From the NCBI RefSeq assembly GCF_900107105.1, contig NZ_FNOT01000007.1, positions 62,001-126,000 of the forward strand: a stretch of DNA of 64,000 nt, read 5' to 3'. A program made the translations under genes and the position numbers. Positions 25,839 to 34,429 of the stretch are shown here, one piece after another; the stretch's first letter is position 1; every line of letters starts with the position of its first letter. The notes beneath the pieces are model-generated. The model searched no databases and was not told where the DNA came from. It saw only the letters and a program-made list of their open reading frames with translations. Source of the DNA: Geodermatophilus africanus. Lineage in GTDB: Bacteria > Actinomycetota > Actinomycetes > Mycobacteriales > Geodermatophilaceae.

Positions 25839-25907
25839 GAAGGACCCTCCTGCCCCCCACCGTTCGCCGCGAGCGTGCGAGCGGTGGGGAAGCAGGGGGG
25901 TCCTTCA
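25839..25907 (-). repeat. GC-rich 3'-end element, copy 2
   Basis: GAAGGACCCTCCTGCCCCCC at 25839 is matched by GGGGAAGCAGGGGGGTCCTTC ending at 25906, a long inverted repeat around ACCG...CGGT. A partial extra copy (GAAGGACCCCCTGCCGCCC) lies just before it at 25814-25832. It begins 1 bp beyond the DUF4396 stop and also follows the small plus-strand gene, so it can end both transcripts. Confidence 0.7.
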
Positions 25908-26417
25908 TCAGTGCAGGCGGTGGACCACGGCGTGACCCCGGCCGCGGCTGATCATCCAGCGGTTGACCGGCAGGGTCACCACGAAGGCGACCGCCAGGGC
26001 GCCGGCGAGTGCGAGCCAGAACAGCGAGCCGCCGATGCCGGCCTCCATCGCGCCGGGCACCGAGAGCACGACCGCGTTGTCGACGACCTCCATGACGGCG
26101 ATGGAGAGCGTGTCGGCGGCCAGCGCCACCCGCAGCGCCTGCCGGACCGGCAGTCCGGCGCGCAGCACGCCGCGCATGGTCAGCGCGTAGCCGAAGACGA
26201 ACGCCAGGGCGACGGCGAGCGCCACCGTGGCCCAGTCGGGCAGGCCGATGGACGTGCCGATCACCATGCCGAGCACCTCGCCGATGGCGCAGCCGGTGAG
26301 GCAGTGCAGCGTGGCGCTCGCGGCCATGGCCCAGGACGCGGGTGCCGGCCCGTGTCCGGGCGCCGGCGGGTGGCCCTCGTGGGTGTGCGCTGCGTGGCCG
26401 TGCGGGCTCGTCGTCAC
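25908..26417 (-). CDS. DUF4396 membrane protein with His-rich N-terminus
   Basis: A 169-aa membrane protein of the DUF4396 family. The N-terminal 30 residues are His-rich (SPHGHAAHTHEGHPPAPGHG), a likely metal-binding tail. Four hydrophobic segments follow, with ATLHCLTGCAIGEVLGMVIG (two cysteines) and MEVVDNAVVLSVPGAMEA. GTG 26417 has GAGGAGG upstream. A CsoR-type operator lies 57 bp before the start. Together these point to copper or another soft-metal response, but transport has not been shown for the family as far as I know. Confidence 0.82.
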   Translation of the reverse strand: MTTSPHGHAAHTHEGHPPAPGHGPAPASWAMAASATLHCLTGCAIGEVLGMVIGTSIGLPDWATVALAVALAFVFGYALTMRGVLRAGLPVRQALRVALAADTLSIAVMEVVDNAVVLSVPGAMEAGIGGSLFWLALAGALAVAFVVTLPVNRWMISRGRGHAVVHRLH

Positions 26418-26473
26418 GGGAGTCGCCTCCTCGGGTCGGTCGCCGGGGACCGGGTGTCCCGGCAACGGAGAAA

Positions 26474-26490
26474 ATACCCCCCACGGGTAT
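26474..26490. promoter_or_regulatory. CsoR-like metal-sensor operator
   Basis: ATACCCCCCACGGGTAT: 6-bp arms ATACCC/GGGTAT around a 5-nt centre with a G/C tract, the pattern of CsoR/DUF156 repressor sites (TACCC...GGGTA). It is placed to control the minus-strand DUF4396 gene. No csoR gene is in the window, so the repressor would act in trans. Confidence 0.6.
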
Positions 26491-26617
26491 CTGTGTCACC
26501 CGTCCGCCGCACGGCCGGTGTTCCGGCACTGCGCGGTCCCTCTTTTGGGGTGGACCCGTTCAACACGGGCCCCGTTCCTGCCGATGGGACGGGCGTGAGC
26601 AGAACGGGTGGCCCGAG

Positions 26618-28708
26618 GTGAGCGGCCCTGCGGTGTCCGAGCCTCGGGAGACGTCCGGCGCCACCACGGGGCTGCTGTTGAGCTACGTGCGCGAGCAGGG
26701 CGGGGACGACGCGGTCGCGGAGGTGCTGCGCCGTGCCGGTGTGCCGTTCACCGCCGCCGAGCTCGAGCTGCCCTCGCACTGGACCAGCTACGACACCCGG
26801 ATCAAGCTGTTCACCGCTGCCACCGAGGTGCTCGGCGACCCGCAGACCATGTTCCGCGTCGGCCGCGAGGCCCTCGGGCTCGGCCTGACCCCGGCCTTGA
26901 TCCTGCTCATCCGTGCGATGGGCTCACCGCGCCAGGTGTACCGCCAGTTGCCGCGCGCCGTGGCCAAGTTCTCCACCACCTCGACGATGCGGGTCCTCGA
27001 GGCCGGTGCCACCCACGCGACGCTCAGCTACCGGCTGCACGAGGGCTACCGGCACTCCCGGCTGGACTGCGAGTACGCCCAGGGCCTCATCGGCATGGTG
27101 CCGACGGTCTTCGGGCTGCCGCAGGCGCAGCTCGTGCACGTCGAGTGCGAGTCCGACGGCCACCCCGTCTGCGTCTACCACCTGACGTGGGAGCGCCGCC
27201 GGAGGCTGGGCGGGCGCCGCCGCACCGACGACGACGTCCCCGAGCTGCTGGCCCTGCGCGAGCAGCTGCGCATCCTGCAGTCGGCGGCCGCCGACCTGGT
27301 CGCCAGCGAGGACGTCGAGACCGTCCTGCAGCGGATCATCGAGAAGGCCGCCGAGGCGGTGCTCGCCCCGGGCTGGGTGCTCGCCGTGGCCGACCCCGCG
27401 GGCGGTCCCGCGCTGGTGCACAGCGCCGGCCTGCCGCAGCACCAGGTCGACAGCCTCGCGGCCACGCTGCTGGCCGGCGCCGACCCGGGCCCGAACGTCG
27501 TCGCGGTCGACGTCGCCTCGGCCCGTCGGGTGCACGGCCGGCTGGCCACCGTCTACCGTCCTGGTGACGGCGGCCTCCAGCACGAGCGCCAGATGCTCGC
27601 CGCCTACGCCGGCTACGCCGCGGCCGCCCTCGACCTGCTCATGGCGCTGGAGAGCTCTCGGCAGGAGGCCGACCGCGCCGGGACGCTGCTCACCCTGGCC
27701 CACGAGCTCGCCGGGGCCACCGACGCCGGTGACGTGTGCACGGTGGTCGTCGAGGCGCTGCCCCGCGTCGTCGGCTGCGACAGCGCCGCGGTGCTGCTCT
27801 GGGACCCGGCGGAGGGCTGCCTGCGCACGGCCGCCCACGTGGACCCCGTGCCGGAGCACCAGCAGATCATGTACGGGACGCCCCTCCACGCCGAGGACGT
27901 CCCGGAGCTGGTCGGGATGCTGACGGACCGGGAGCCACGCTTCCTGCGGCCCGAGTCCAGCAGCCCCGTCCTGGAGCAACTGCTCACGGCCCTGCAGCTC
28001 ACCGACGTCGTCGCCGTCCCTGTCGTGGCCGGGCGCACCTTCCTCGGCGTCGCCACCGCGAGCTGGCCGGCCGGGCGGGCCCCCGAGGTCCTCGCCGGCG
28101 ACGTCCTGCACCGCCTGCGCGGTGTCGGCGACCAGGCCGCGACCGCCCTCCAGCGGGCCCGCCTGCTCGAGACCGTGCGACACCAGGCCACCCACGACGC
28201 GCTGACCGGGCTGCCCAACCGGGTGCTCTTCCTCGAGCGGCTCGGCGAGGCGCTGGCCACCACGCCCGCCGACCAGCACGTCGGCGTGCTCTTCTGCGAC
28301 CTCGACCGCTTCAAGGCGGTCAACGACTCCCTCGGCCACGCCGCCGGCGACGAGCTGCTGCGCCAGGTGGCCGCCCGGCTGCGCGCCGCGATCCGCCCCG
28401 ACGACATGGTGGGCCGGCTCAGCGGCGACGAGTTCGCCGTCCTGCTGCCCGTCCTCGCCCGGCCGGAGGACGCCGACCGCGTCGTCGCCCGGGTGCTGGG
28501 CTGCTTCGACGAGCCCTTCCGCCTGGAGGGCACCGCCGTCGCCGTCGGCACCAGCGTGGGCGTCGCCGTCCACGGGGGTGGCCAGGGCGGTGCCGACGCG
28601 CTGCTGCGCGCCTCGGACGCGGACATGTACCGCCACAAGAAGAAGACCCCCTCCCCTCCACGGCTCGCGAGCTCGCCGCGGGACCCTGAAGGGGGCCACG
28701 AGTCGTAG
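26618..28708 (+). CDS. V4R-like / GAF / GAF / GGDEF sensor protein
   Basis: A 696-aa soluble signalling protein. The N-terminal 190 residues resemble a V4R/heme-NO-binding-like sensor (GLLLSYVREQGGDDAVAEVL; ending CESDGHPVCVYHLTW). Two GAF domains follow (about 200-345 and 350-510), then a GGDEF domain from THDALTGLPNRVLFLERL near 525. The signature is RLSGDEF (residues 600-606), Ser replacing the first Gly; this variant can be active but needs testing. There is no EAL domain. GTG 26618 is likely, GTG 26633 possible. The last 20 residues (from TPSPPRLASSP) are encoded by a copy of the GC-rich element. Confidence 0.82.
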   Translation: MSGPAVSEPRETSGATTGLLLSYVREQGGDDAVAEVLRRAGVPFTAAELELPSHWTSYDTRIKLFTAATEVLGDPQTMFRVGREALGLGLTPALILLIRAMGSPRQVYRQLPRAVAKFSTTSTMRVLEAGATHATLSYRLHEGYRHSRLDCEYAQGLIGMVPTVFGLPQAQLVHVECESDGHPVCVYHLTWERRRRLGGRRRTDDDVPELLALREQLRILQSAAADLVASEDVETVLQRIIEKAAEAVLAPGWVLAVADPAGGPALVHSAGLPQHQVDSLAATLLAGADPGPNVVAVDVASARRVHGRLATVYRPGDGGLQHERQMLAAYAGYAAAALDLLMALESSRQEADRAGTLLTLAHELAGATDAGDVCTVVVEALPRVVGCDSAAVLLWDPAEGCLRTAAHVDPVPEHQQIMYGTPLHAEDVPELVGMLTDREPRFLRPESSSPVLEQLLTALQLTDVVAVPVVAGRTFLGVATASWPAGRAPEVLAGDVLHRLRGVGDQAATALQRARLLETVRHQATHDALTGLPNRVLFLERLGEALATTPADQHVGVLFCDLDRFKAVNDSLGHAAGDELLRQVAARLRAAIRPDDMVGRLSGDEFAVLLPVLARPEDADRVVARVLGCFDEPFRLEGTAVAVGTSVGVAVHGGGQGGADALLRASDADMYRHKKKTPSPPRLASSPRDPEGGHES
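28646..28697 (+). repeat. GC-rich element inside the GGDEF gene 3' end, copy 3
   Basis: GACCCCCTCCCCTCCACGGC begins the copy, followed by CGCGAGCTCGCCGCGGGACC. It matches the family consensus but is translated as the C-terminal tail of the GGDEF protein before the TAG at 28706. The same DNA probably forms the terminator hairpin. Confidence 0.6.
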
Positions 28709-28717
28709 CCGCAGGTG

Positions 28718-29563
28718 CTAGCTGCGCAGACGGGCGCGCAGGGCGGCCTGCTCCTCGGGACCGAAGCCGTGCGCGGTCAGCCAGCCCTGCGGGCCGCCGT
28801 GCCGCTCGTCGAGCAGCCCCAGCACCCGCTGCATCGTCTCGGCGCGCGGCGTGTGGCTGGCGACGTCGCGGCGCACCATGTCCTCGGCGTAGGTCGGTGA
28901 CGCGGCCAGCTTGGCGACCAGGTCGTCGATGACCTCGGCGGTCAGCGCGTAGTCGGCGACGATCTCCTCGTGCGGGACGCCGGCCACGGCCAGGGCGAAG
29001 GCGACCACCACGCCGGTGCGATCCTTGCCCGCGGCGCAGTGCACGACCGTGGCGCCGTCCGGTGGCGCAGCCAGCGCCCGCAGCGCGGCGATCACGTTCT
29101 CCGGCCGGTGCGCCAGGTACCCGAGGTAGGAGCGCACGGCCGGCGGCTCGGCCTGGTCGCCCTCGGCCACCTGCCGCGGCAGGATCGACTCGGCCCAGTC
29201 GGCCGGCAGCTCCGGCAGCTCGGCCTCCTCGACGGCGAACACGTCGGTGTGGTGGCCGCGTTCGGGCAGCAGGGTGAAGTGTCGGTGCGTCACTCCGGGC
29301 AGCGCGCGCAGCGGGCCGCGCCCCTCCAGCAGCACCTCGGCGGTGGTGCGCAGGTCGACCACCTCGCGCAGCCGCACCTCGTCGACCAGCCGGCGGACGT
29401 CGGCCTCGCTGAGCGTCTGCAGGTTGTCGCTGCGCAGCACGCGCCCGGGGACCGTCGTCCCGCCGTCGACGGTGGGCAGCCCGCCCAGGTCCCGGGTGTT
29501 CGTCGTCCCGTCGAGCCGCACCCAGCGGTCGGTGCGCAGGCGGTCGGAGGCTCCGGAGGTCAC
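28718..29563 (-). CDS. Tyrosine-protein phosphatase (Y_phosphatase3/DSP type)
   Basis: A 281-aa phosphatase of the MptpB/Y_phosphatase3 group. The start TNTRDLGGLPTVDGG, then PGRVLRSDNL, lead to the catalytic P-loop VHCAAGKDRTG (Cys and Arg of CX5R, about residue 172-179). Family members hydrolyse phosphotyrosine or phosphoinositides. There is no signal peptide. GTG 29563 is supported by TACCGT 7 nt upstream (leaderless). Its stop is 10 bp from the convergent GGDEF gene. Confidence 0.88.
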   Translation of the reverse strand: MTSGASDRLRTDRWVRLDGTTNTRDLGGLPTVDGGTTVPGRVLRSDNLQTLSEADVRRLVDEVRLREVVDLRTTAEVLLEGRGPLRALPGVTHRHFTLLPERGHHTDVFAVEEAELPELPADWAESILPRQVAEGDQAEPPAVRSYLGYLAHRPENVIAALRALAAPPDGATVVHCAAGKDRTGVVVAFALAVAGVPHEEIVADYALTAEVIDDLVAKLAASPTYAEDMVRRDVASHTPRAETMQRVLGLLDERHGGPQGWLTAHGFGPEEQAALRARLRS

Positions 29564-29570
29564 GCGCACG

Positions 29571-29576
29571 ACGGTA
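29571..29576 (-). promoter_or_regulatory. -10 element, leaderless phosphatase mRNA
   Basis: Minus-strand TACCGT is separated by 7 nt from the GTG at 29563, as at 9707 and 54176. Confidence 0.45.
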
Positions 29577-29738
29577 CGACGCGCCCGGTGCCCGTCCGGG
29601 GTGGCACCCGGCTCCACACCCGGTGTCGCATCTGTGGGGTCGCCTCACGTGGAGCCCCCCTGTGCCGCTGCCTAGTGTGTGACCCGCCCCACTCGGCGTC
29701 CACGGGGGCGCTCGGGTCCGCCGAACGACAGGAGCCCC

Positions 29739-31397
29739 ATGGACCTGACCAGAGCCAGGACCGCGGCGGCCGGGGTGGCCCTCGCCGTCGTCGCCGCACT
29801 CGGCTGGACGACGCCGGCGGGTGCCGCGGACGCCGCCGAGCGGTGTGCGGCGCTCGCGGGGGTCGACGTCCCCGCCCGCGCCATCGGTCTTCCGACGACC
29901 GGCGGGGAGGTCACCGAGGCCACCCTCGTGGCGCCGTCCGGGACCGGTGTCACCGCGATCGGGGAGTACTGCCGGGTCAGCGCCGCGCTGCACCCCGTGG
30001 ACCCCGCCGCCCCGGACATCCGCATGCAGGTGGCGCTGCCCACCACGTGGAACCACAAGGCGCTCATGTTCGGCGGGGGCGGCTACAACGGGACCATCCC
30101 GGCGCTCGACGGCAACGTCCCTTTCGGCCCCACCGACGCCCCTCAGCCGCTCGGCCGCGGCTACGCGACCTTCGCCAGCGACTCCGGGCACCAGACGCCC
30201 CCCGGCTTCCTGCCCACCGCCTCGCTCTACGGCGAGTTCCTCGCCAACGACGAGGCGCTGCGCAACTTCGCCGGCGACGCCCTGAAGAAGACCCGGGACG
30301 CCGCGGTGTTCCTCATCGGCCGGTACTACGACCGGGACACCCCCCAGCAGACCTACTTCGCCGGTGGCTCCACGGGCGGCCGGGAGGCGCTCGCCGTCGC
30401 GCAGCGCTGGGAGCGCGACTTCGACGGGGTCATCAGCGTCTACCCCGCGTTCAACGCCGCCACCCTCGACCTGTACTTCGGTCACATGACCCGGCAGCTC
30501 GCCGCGCCGGGCGCGTTCCCCCGCCCCGCGCAGCAGGTGCTGCTCTACAACGCCGTCATCGCCGACTGCGACGACCTCGACGGGCTGGTCGACGGCGTCG
30601 TCAGCAACGAGCCGGCCTGCGACTTCGACCCCGTCGTCCTCCGCTGCCCGGAGGGGCAGGACCTCGGCGACGGCTGCCTGTCCGACCCTCAGATCACCGC
30701 GATCCGGGCCATCTCCAGCGCTGTCACGTTCCCGTACCCCCTGGCCAGTGGCGAGACCGGCTACCCGGGCTTCCCCTACCTCTCCGGGGCGGACATGTCG
30801 ACGCCGCTGCTCGGGCTGGGGACGACGGCGCCGGCCACCCCCATGCCGAAGACCGCCGGCTACGGCATGCAGTTCTGGGACGCCTGGGTCAAGTACGCGG
30901 TGACCCGGGACCCCGGCTTCGACTCGCTGTCCCTGGACCCGCTGGCGCCGGGCCCGTGGGAGGAGCGCATCTCCGAGCTCACCGCGCTGCAGGACGTCAA
31001 CAGCACCGACCTGCGGCCCTTCGCCAGGCGGGGCGGGAAACTGCTGCTCCTGCACGGGACGGCGGACGAGCTGGTCAGCCACCGGGCCACGGTGGAGTAC
31101 TACGAGGGGCTGGTGCAGACCATGGGGGAGCGCCGGGTCGACGCCTTCGCCCGCTTCTACCTGGTCCCCGGCGCGAACCACGCGAACCTCGCCGCCGCCT
31201 TCGCCGCCGGCTGGGACTCGCTGACCGCGCTGGACCGCTGGGTGACGACCGGCGCGGCGCCGGCGGACCCCGTGGTCCGGGACACCAACCCCGGCGCCAC
31301 CCGCACGCGGCCGCTGTGCGAGTACCCGGCCCACCCCCAGTACAGCGGCACGGGCAGCCCCGACGAGGCGGGCAGCTTCGCCTGCGTGAAGGGCTAG
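29739..31397 (+). CDS. Secreted tannase/feruloyl esterase-family hydrolase
   Basis: A 552-aa secreted esterase. The signal peptide (1-29) ends AGAADAAE. The alpha/beta-hydrolase core has GGSTGGREAL (nucleophile Ser211), GTADELVS (Asp443) and VPGANHANL (His481). The family lid with its cysteine pattern is present (DCDDLDGLVDGV, EPACDFDPVVLRC, GCLSDPQ). Usual members have CS and HC pairs, a disulfide joining the residues beside Ser and His; here both cysteines are absent (GS and HA). It probably attacks plant phenolic esters outside the cell. ATG 29739 has an ACAGGAG site. Confidence 0.88.
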   Translation: MDLTRARTAAAGVALAVVAALGWTTPAGAADAAERCAALAGVDVPARAIGLPTTGGEVTEATLVAPSGTGVTAIGEYCRVSAALHPVDPAAPDIRMQVALPTTWNHKALMFGGGGYNGTIPALDGNVPFGPTDAPQPLGRGYATFASDSGHQTPPGFLPTASLYGEFLANDEALRNFAGDALKKTRDAAVFLIGRYYDRDTPQQTYFAGGSTGGREALAVAQRWERDFDGVISVYPAFNAATLDLYFGHMTRQLAAPGAFPRPAQQVLLYNAVIADCDDLDGLVDGVVSNEPACDFDPVVLRCPEGQDLGDGCLSDPQITAIRAISSAVTFPYPLASGETGYPGFPYLSGADMSTPLLGLGTTAPATPMPKTAGYGMQFWDAWVKYAVTRDPGFDSLSLDPLAPGPWEERISELTALQDVNSTDLRPFARRGGKLLLLHGTADELVSHRATVEYYEGLVQTMGERRVDAFARFYLVPGANHANLAAAFAAGWDSLTALDRWVTTGAAPADPVVRDTNPGATRTRPLCEYPAHPQYSGTGSPDEAGSFACVKG

Positions 31398-31420
31398 CCG
31401 CGGTCGGCCGGGGGCCGGCA

Positions 31421-31464
31421 CCGCCGGTACCCGCGCGGTCGACGCACCGCGTGGGTGCCGGCGG
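31421..31464. terminator. Bidirectional hairpin terminator
   Basis: Nineteen-base arms (31421-31439 and 31446-31464; CCGCCGGTACCCGCGCGGT and its near complement) have only two wobble mismatches and a 6-nt loop. It lies between the esterase stop and the stop at 31465 of the convergent gene. Confidence 0.75.
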
Positions 31465-32346
31465 TCAGCCGGAGCGGAGCCGCGCGCAGACCTCGAGCAG
31501 TCGCGACCGCAGCCCGGCCCCGCGGCGGGCGAACCCCCGCTGGGCGGCGGCGTACTGGGCCCTGCCCTCCGGCGTCTCGATCGCGACCGGCTCGTAGCCG
31601 GCCGCGCGCAGGTCGTACGGCGAGGCGCGCATGTCCAGCTCGCGGACGTCGGCGGCCAGCGCGAAGCAGTCCAGCAGCAGCTCGCCGGGGATGGCGGGGC
31701 CGAGCTTGTAGGCCCACTTGTAGAGGTCCATGGTGGCGTGCAGGCAGCCCGGCTGCTCCAGGTCGACCTGGGTGGCGCGGGTGGGCTGCAGCCGGTTGCG
31801 GTCGACCGCGGCGGGCGTGAAGAACCGGAACGCGTCGTAGTGCGAGCACCGGACGGGGAAGGACTCGACGACCGCGTCCGTGCCGGCCCGGCCCAGCCGC
31901 AGCGGGACCGGGTGGCGGTGCTCGTCGGCCCGGTAGACCATCGCCCACTCGTGCAGCCCGAAGCAGCCGGTGTGCGCCGGCCGGGACGCGGTCGCGGCCA
32001 GCAGCCGGGCGACGAACGCGACGGTGTCGCCGCGGTCGGCCCGGAAGGCGTCCAGGTCGAGGGCGACCGCGCCGTCGTCGGCGGTGGCGTACCAGCGCCA
32101 GGCGGCGTGCGGCACCGGGCCGTCCGCGCCGGGCTCGAGCGCCACCCCGGCCCCCGGGTGCCAGCGGCGCAGCTGCGCGGGCCGGGCGCTGTAGTACTCG
32201 TACAGGAAGTCCTCGACCGGGTGGCGGGTGCTGGTCGCCCGCCGGGCCCGGTGCCCCGCGGTCAGCGCGTCGGCCCGCTCCCCGTGCGCCCGCGCCAGCG
32301 CTGGCCACCGGTCGGCCCGCAGGCGGCTGGGGACGGCGGGAGACAC
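31465..32346 (-). CDS. Conserved actinobacterial protein (often labelled 3-methyladenine DNA glycosylase)
   Basis: A 293-aa soluble protein. Conserved-looking parts are RHPVEDFLYEYYSARPAQLR near residue 45, HTGCFGLHEWAMVYR near 130, and HATMDLYKWAYKLGPAIPGE near 200. I recall homologues in many actinobacteria carrying the automatic name 3-methyladenine DNA glycosylase. I see no helix-hairpin-helix or other glycosylase motif here, so the activity is doubtful. GTG 32346 is supported by TACCCT 6 nt upstream (leaderless). Confidence 0.75.
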   Translation of the reverse strand: MSPAVPSRLRADRWPALARAHGERADALTAGHRARRATSTRHPVEDFLYEYYSARPAQLRRWHPGAGVALEPGADGPVPHAAWRWYATADDGAVALDLDAFRADRGDTVAFVARLLAATASRPAHTGCFGLHEWAMVYRADEHRHPVPLRLGRAGTDAVVESFPVRCSHYDAFRFFTPAAVDRNRLQPTRATQVDLEQPGCLHATMDLYKWAYKLGPAIPGELLLDCFALAADVRELDMRASPYDLRAAGYEPVAIETPEGRAQYAAAQRGFARRGAGLRSRLLEVCARLRSG

Positions 32347-32352
32347 CGGACC

Positions 32353-32358
32353 AGGGTA
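32353..32358 (-). promoter_or_regulatory. -10 element, leaderless mRNA
   Basis: Minus-strand TACCCT lies 6 nt before the GTG at 32346; no Shine-Dalgarno is present. Confidence 0.45.
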
Positions 32359-32389
32359 GGTGGACCGGGACCCGCGGATGTGCCCTGTT

Positions 32390-32417
32390 GGTGGTCTACG
32401 GCCGCCGCGAGACCACC
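32390..32417. terminator. Hairpin downstream of regulator gene
   Basis: GGTGGTCT (32390-32397) pairs exactly with AGACCACC (32410-32417) around a 12-nt GC-rich loop. It lies 57-84 bp after the stop of the bdhA-regulator transcript on the minus strand. Confidence 0.45.
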
Positions 32418-32473
32418 CTCGGCGCACAGGCACGCGGCGAGGCCACACGCCACGGGCGGCGGCGCGCGCCTGC

Positions 32474-34429
32474 TCAGGCGCCGGCGGGAGCGGTGAGCCG
32501 GTGTAGCCGCAGCGCCAGGTGCACCTCCAGGGCCCGGTCGGGCGCCGACCACCCGCGGCCCAGCAGCCGGCCCACCCGGTCCAGCCGCTGGGTGACGGTG
32601 TTGACGTGCACCTGCAGCGTCTCGGCCGCCCGTGCCGGTGACCCGCCCGCGTCGAACCAGGCCCGCAGCGTCCCGACCAGGTCGGTGCCGCGCCGCTCGT
32701 CGTAGTCCAGGACGGGACCGAGCGTGGCGGTCACGAAGCTCTGCACGTCCCGCCCCTCGCCGACCAGCAGCCCCACGAAGCCGAGCTCGGCGGCGCCGGC
32801 GGCCTGACCGGCCCGGCCGAGGGCGACCAGCGTGGCGGCGCACCGCTGGGCCTCGGAGTGCGCTGGCGCGACCGCGGCCGGCCCCTGCGCCGGCCCCGCG
32901 CCGCCGACGGTCACCGGCCGGCCCGCGGCGGTGGTGAGCTCCCGGCACACCGTCGTCGCCGCCGCGCCGGGTTCCTCCCCGGGCAGGCAGAGCACGACCC
33001 GGCCGTCGTGCAGGCCGGCCAGCCCACCGCGGACGGCGGCCAGGTGGGTGGCCTGCGCCAGCGCCCGGTCCCGGCTGCGCTCCTCGACGAGGGCGACGAG
33101 CACCGCGTGCGGCCGGTCGAGGTCCGCGCCCAGCCGCCGTCCGCGCTCCCGCAGCCCGTCGGGGTCGCGCAGCGCCGGCCCGAGCAGCTCCTCCAGCAGC
33201 TCGCCGCGCACCCTCCCCTCGGCCTCGCTGGCGGTGCGGCGGATCAGCAGCAGCAGCGCCGTCACCAGCGCGGCGCGCTCGAGGATGCGCTGGTCGGAGT
33301 CGGTGAGCTGGTCGTCGCGGCGCAGGACCAGGCCGCCGAGCAGCTCGGCGCCCACCGTGACCGCAGCGGTCCACCAGCTGCGGTCACGGACGGTCCGGCC
33401 GGTCGAGCGGGCGCGGGCGAGGGCGGCCGCGGGGTCGGGCGGCAGGTCGTCGTCCGAGCCGGGGGACGGTGTGCCGCGACCGTGCTCGTCGAGGATGGTG
33501 ATCTGCCCGCCGAGCGCCTGGGTGACGGCGGCCGCGACGTCCTCGACCCCGCCGCCGCGCAGCACGATGTCGATGAACCGGTCGTGCGCGCCCGCCGCCC
33601 GCTCCACCGAGGCGGAGTGCGCACGCAGCTCCCGGGTGGCCGCCGACAGCTCCTCCAGCGCCGACCTCGTCTCCTCCAGCAGCCGGGCGTTGTCCAGCGC
33701 GATGGCCGCGTGCGCGGCCAGCGAGCCCAGCAGCGAGACCTCGGAGCGGTCGTAGAGCCGCTCGTTGCGGTCGGCGGCGAAGAGCACCCCGATCACCCGC
33801 GACCCGCGGATCAGCGGGACGCCGAGGATCGCGACCAGGCCCTCCTCGGCGACCCCGCCGTTGATCTCGTCGGTGTGCTGGAAGCGCGGGTCGGCGAAGT
33901 AGCGGGCGGTGGCGTACGGCGCGGCGGTCTGCGCGACCAGGCCGCCGAGGCCGGCGCCCATCGGCAGCCGCAGCGCCTGGAAGCGGGCCGAGACGGAGCC
34001 GTCCGTCACCCGCATGTAGGTGTCGCCGCGGGCGTCGTCGTGCAGGGTCAGGTAGGACACGTCGGTGCCCAGCAGCTGCCGGGCCCGGCGCACGATCGCG
34101 GTCAGCACCTCGTCGACGCTGCGCAGCGAGGCGAGGTCGCCGGCGGTGTCGAACAGCGCGGCGAGCTCGGACTCCCGGCGGCGCCGCGCGGCGAACGCCT
34201 CGCGCACCTGCAGGGCCAGCAGCTTGACCCCCTCAAGCCCGGCCAACGTCGCGCTGTCGGCACCGGCCGCGCGGGCGCGCACCACCGGCCCCTCGAACTC
34301 GATCGCCGCCGCCTCCTCGAGCAGCAGCGCGAAGTACTCCGCGGCGCCGCCGAGCCGCCCGGACGGTGCCGCCGGCCCCCCGGGTCCCGCCGCGAGCCGG
34401 CGGGTCGACGAGGGTAGGGGGTCCGCCAT
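32474..34429 (-). CDS. GAF-domain CdaR/PucR-type transcriptional regulator
   Basis: A 651-aa regulator. An N-terminal GAF domain (about 95-260; QLLGTDVSYLTLHDDARGDTY) is followed by a coiled linker (NARLLEETRSALEEL), a second sensor-like region, and the C-terminal PucR/CdaR helix-turn-helix (LRAWFDAGGSPARAAETLQV, HVNTVTQRL). It is coupled to bdhA: its ATG shares one base with the bdhA TGA (TGATG). A role in controlling hydroxybutyrate or related carbon use is inferred from this. The first 18 residues (MADPLPSSTRRLAAGPGG) are encoded by a copy of the GC-rich repeat. Confidence 0.85.
   Translation of the reverse strand: MADPLPSSTRRLAAGPGGPAAPSGRLGGAAEYFALLLEEAAAIEFEGPVVRARAAGADSATLAGLEGVKLLALQVREAFAARRRRESELAALFDTAGDLASLRSVDEVLTAIVRRARQLLGTDVSYLTLHDDARGDTYMRVTDGSVSARFQALRLPMGAGLGGLVAQTAAPYATARYFADPRFQHTDEINGGVAEEGLVAILGVPLIRGSRVIGVLFAADRNERLYDRSEVSLLGSLAAHAAIALDNARLLEETRSALEELSAATRELRAHSASVERAAGAHDRFIDIVLRGGGVEDVAAAVTQALGGQITILDEHGRGTPSPGSDDDLPPDPAAALARARSTGRTVRDRSWWTAAVTVGAELLGGLVLRRDDQLTDSDQRILERAALVTALLLLIRRTASEAEGRVRGELLEELLGPALRDPDGLRERGRRLGADLDRPHAVLVALVEERSRDRALAQATHLAAVRGGLAGLHDGRVVLCLPGEEPGAAATTVCRELTTAAGRPVTVGGAGPAQGPAAVAPAHSEAQRCAATLVALGRAGQAAGAAELGFVGLLVGEGRDVQSFVTATLGPVLDYDERRGTDLVGTLRAWFDAGGSPARAAETLQVHVNTVTQRLDRVGRLLGRGWSAPDRALEVHLALRLHRLTAPAGA
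34372..34426 (-). repeat. GC-rich element at the 5' end of the regulator gene, copy 4
   Basis: On the minus strand GGACCCCCTACCCTCGTCG, then CCGGCTCGCGGCGGGACCC. It is homologous in the same order to 28646-28697. Here it lies directly after the start codon and is translated. Confidence 0.55.

Noticed and set aside
31465-32346. True 3-methyladenine DNA glycosylase
   Set aside because: No helix-hairpin-helix or catalytic Asp motif seen; the name is probably inherited from automatic annotation.
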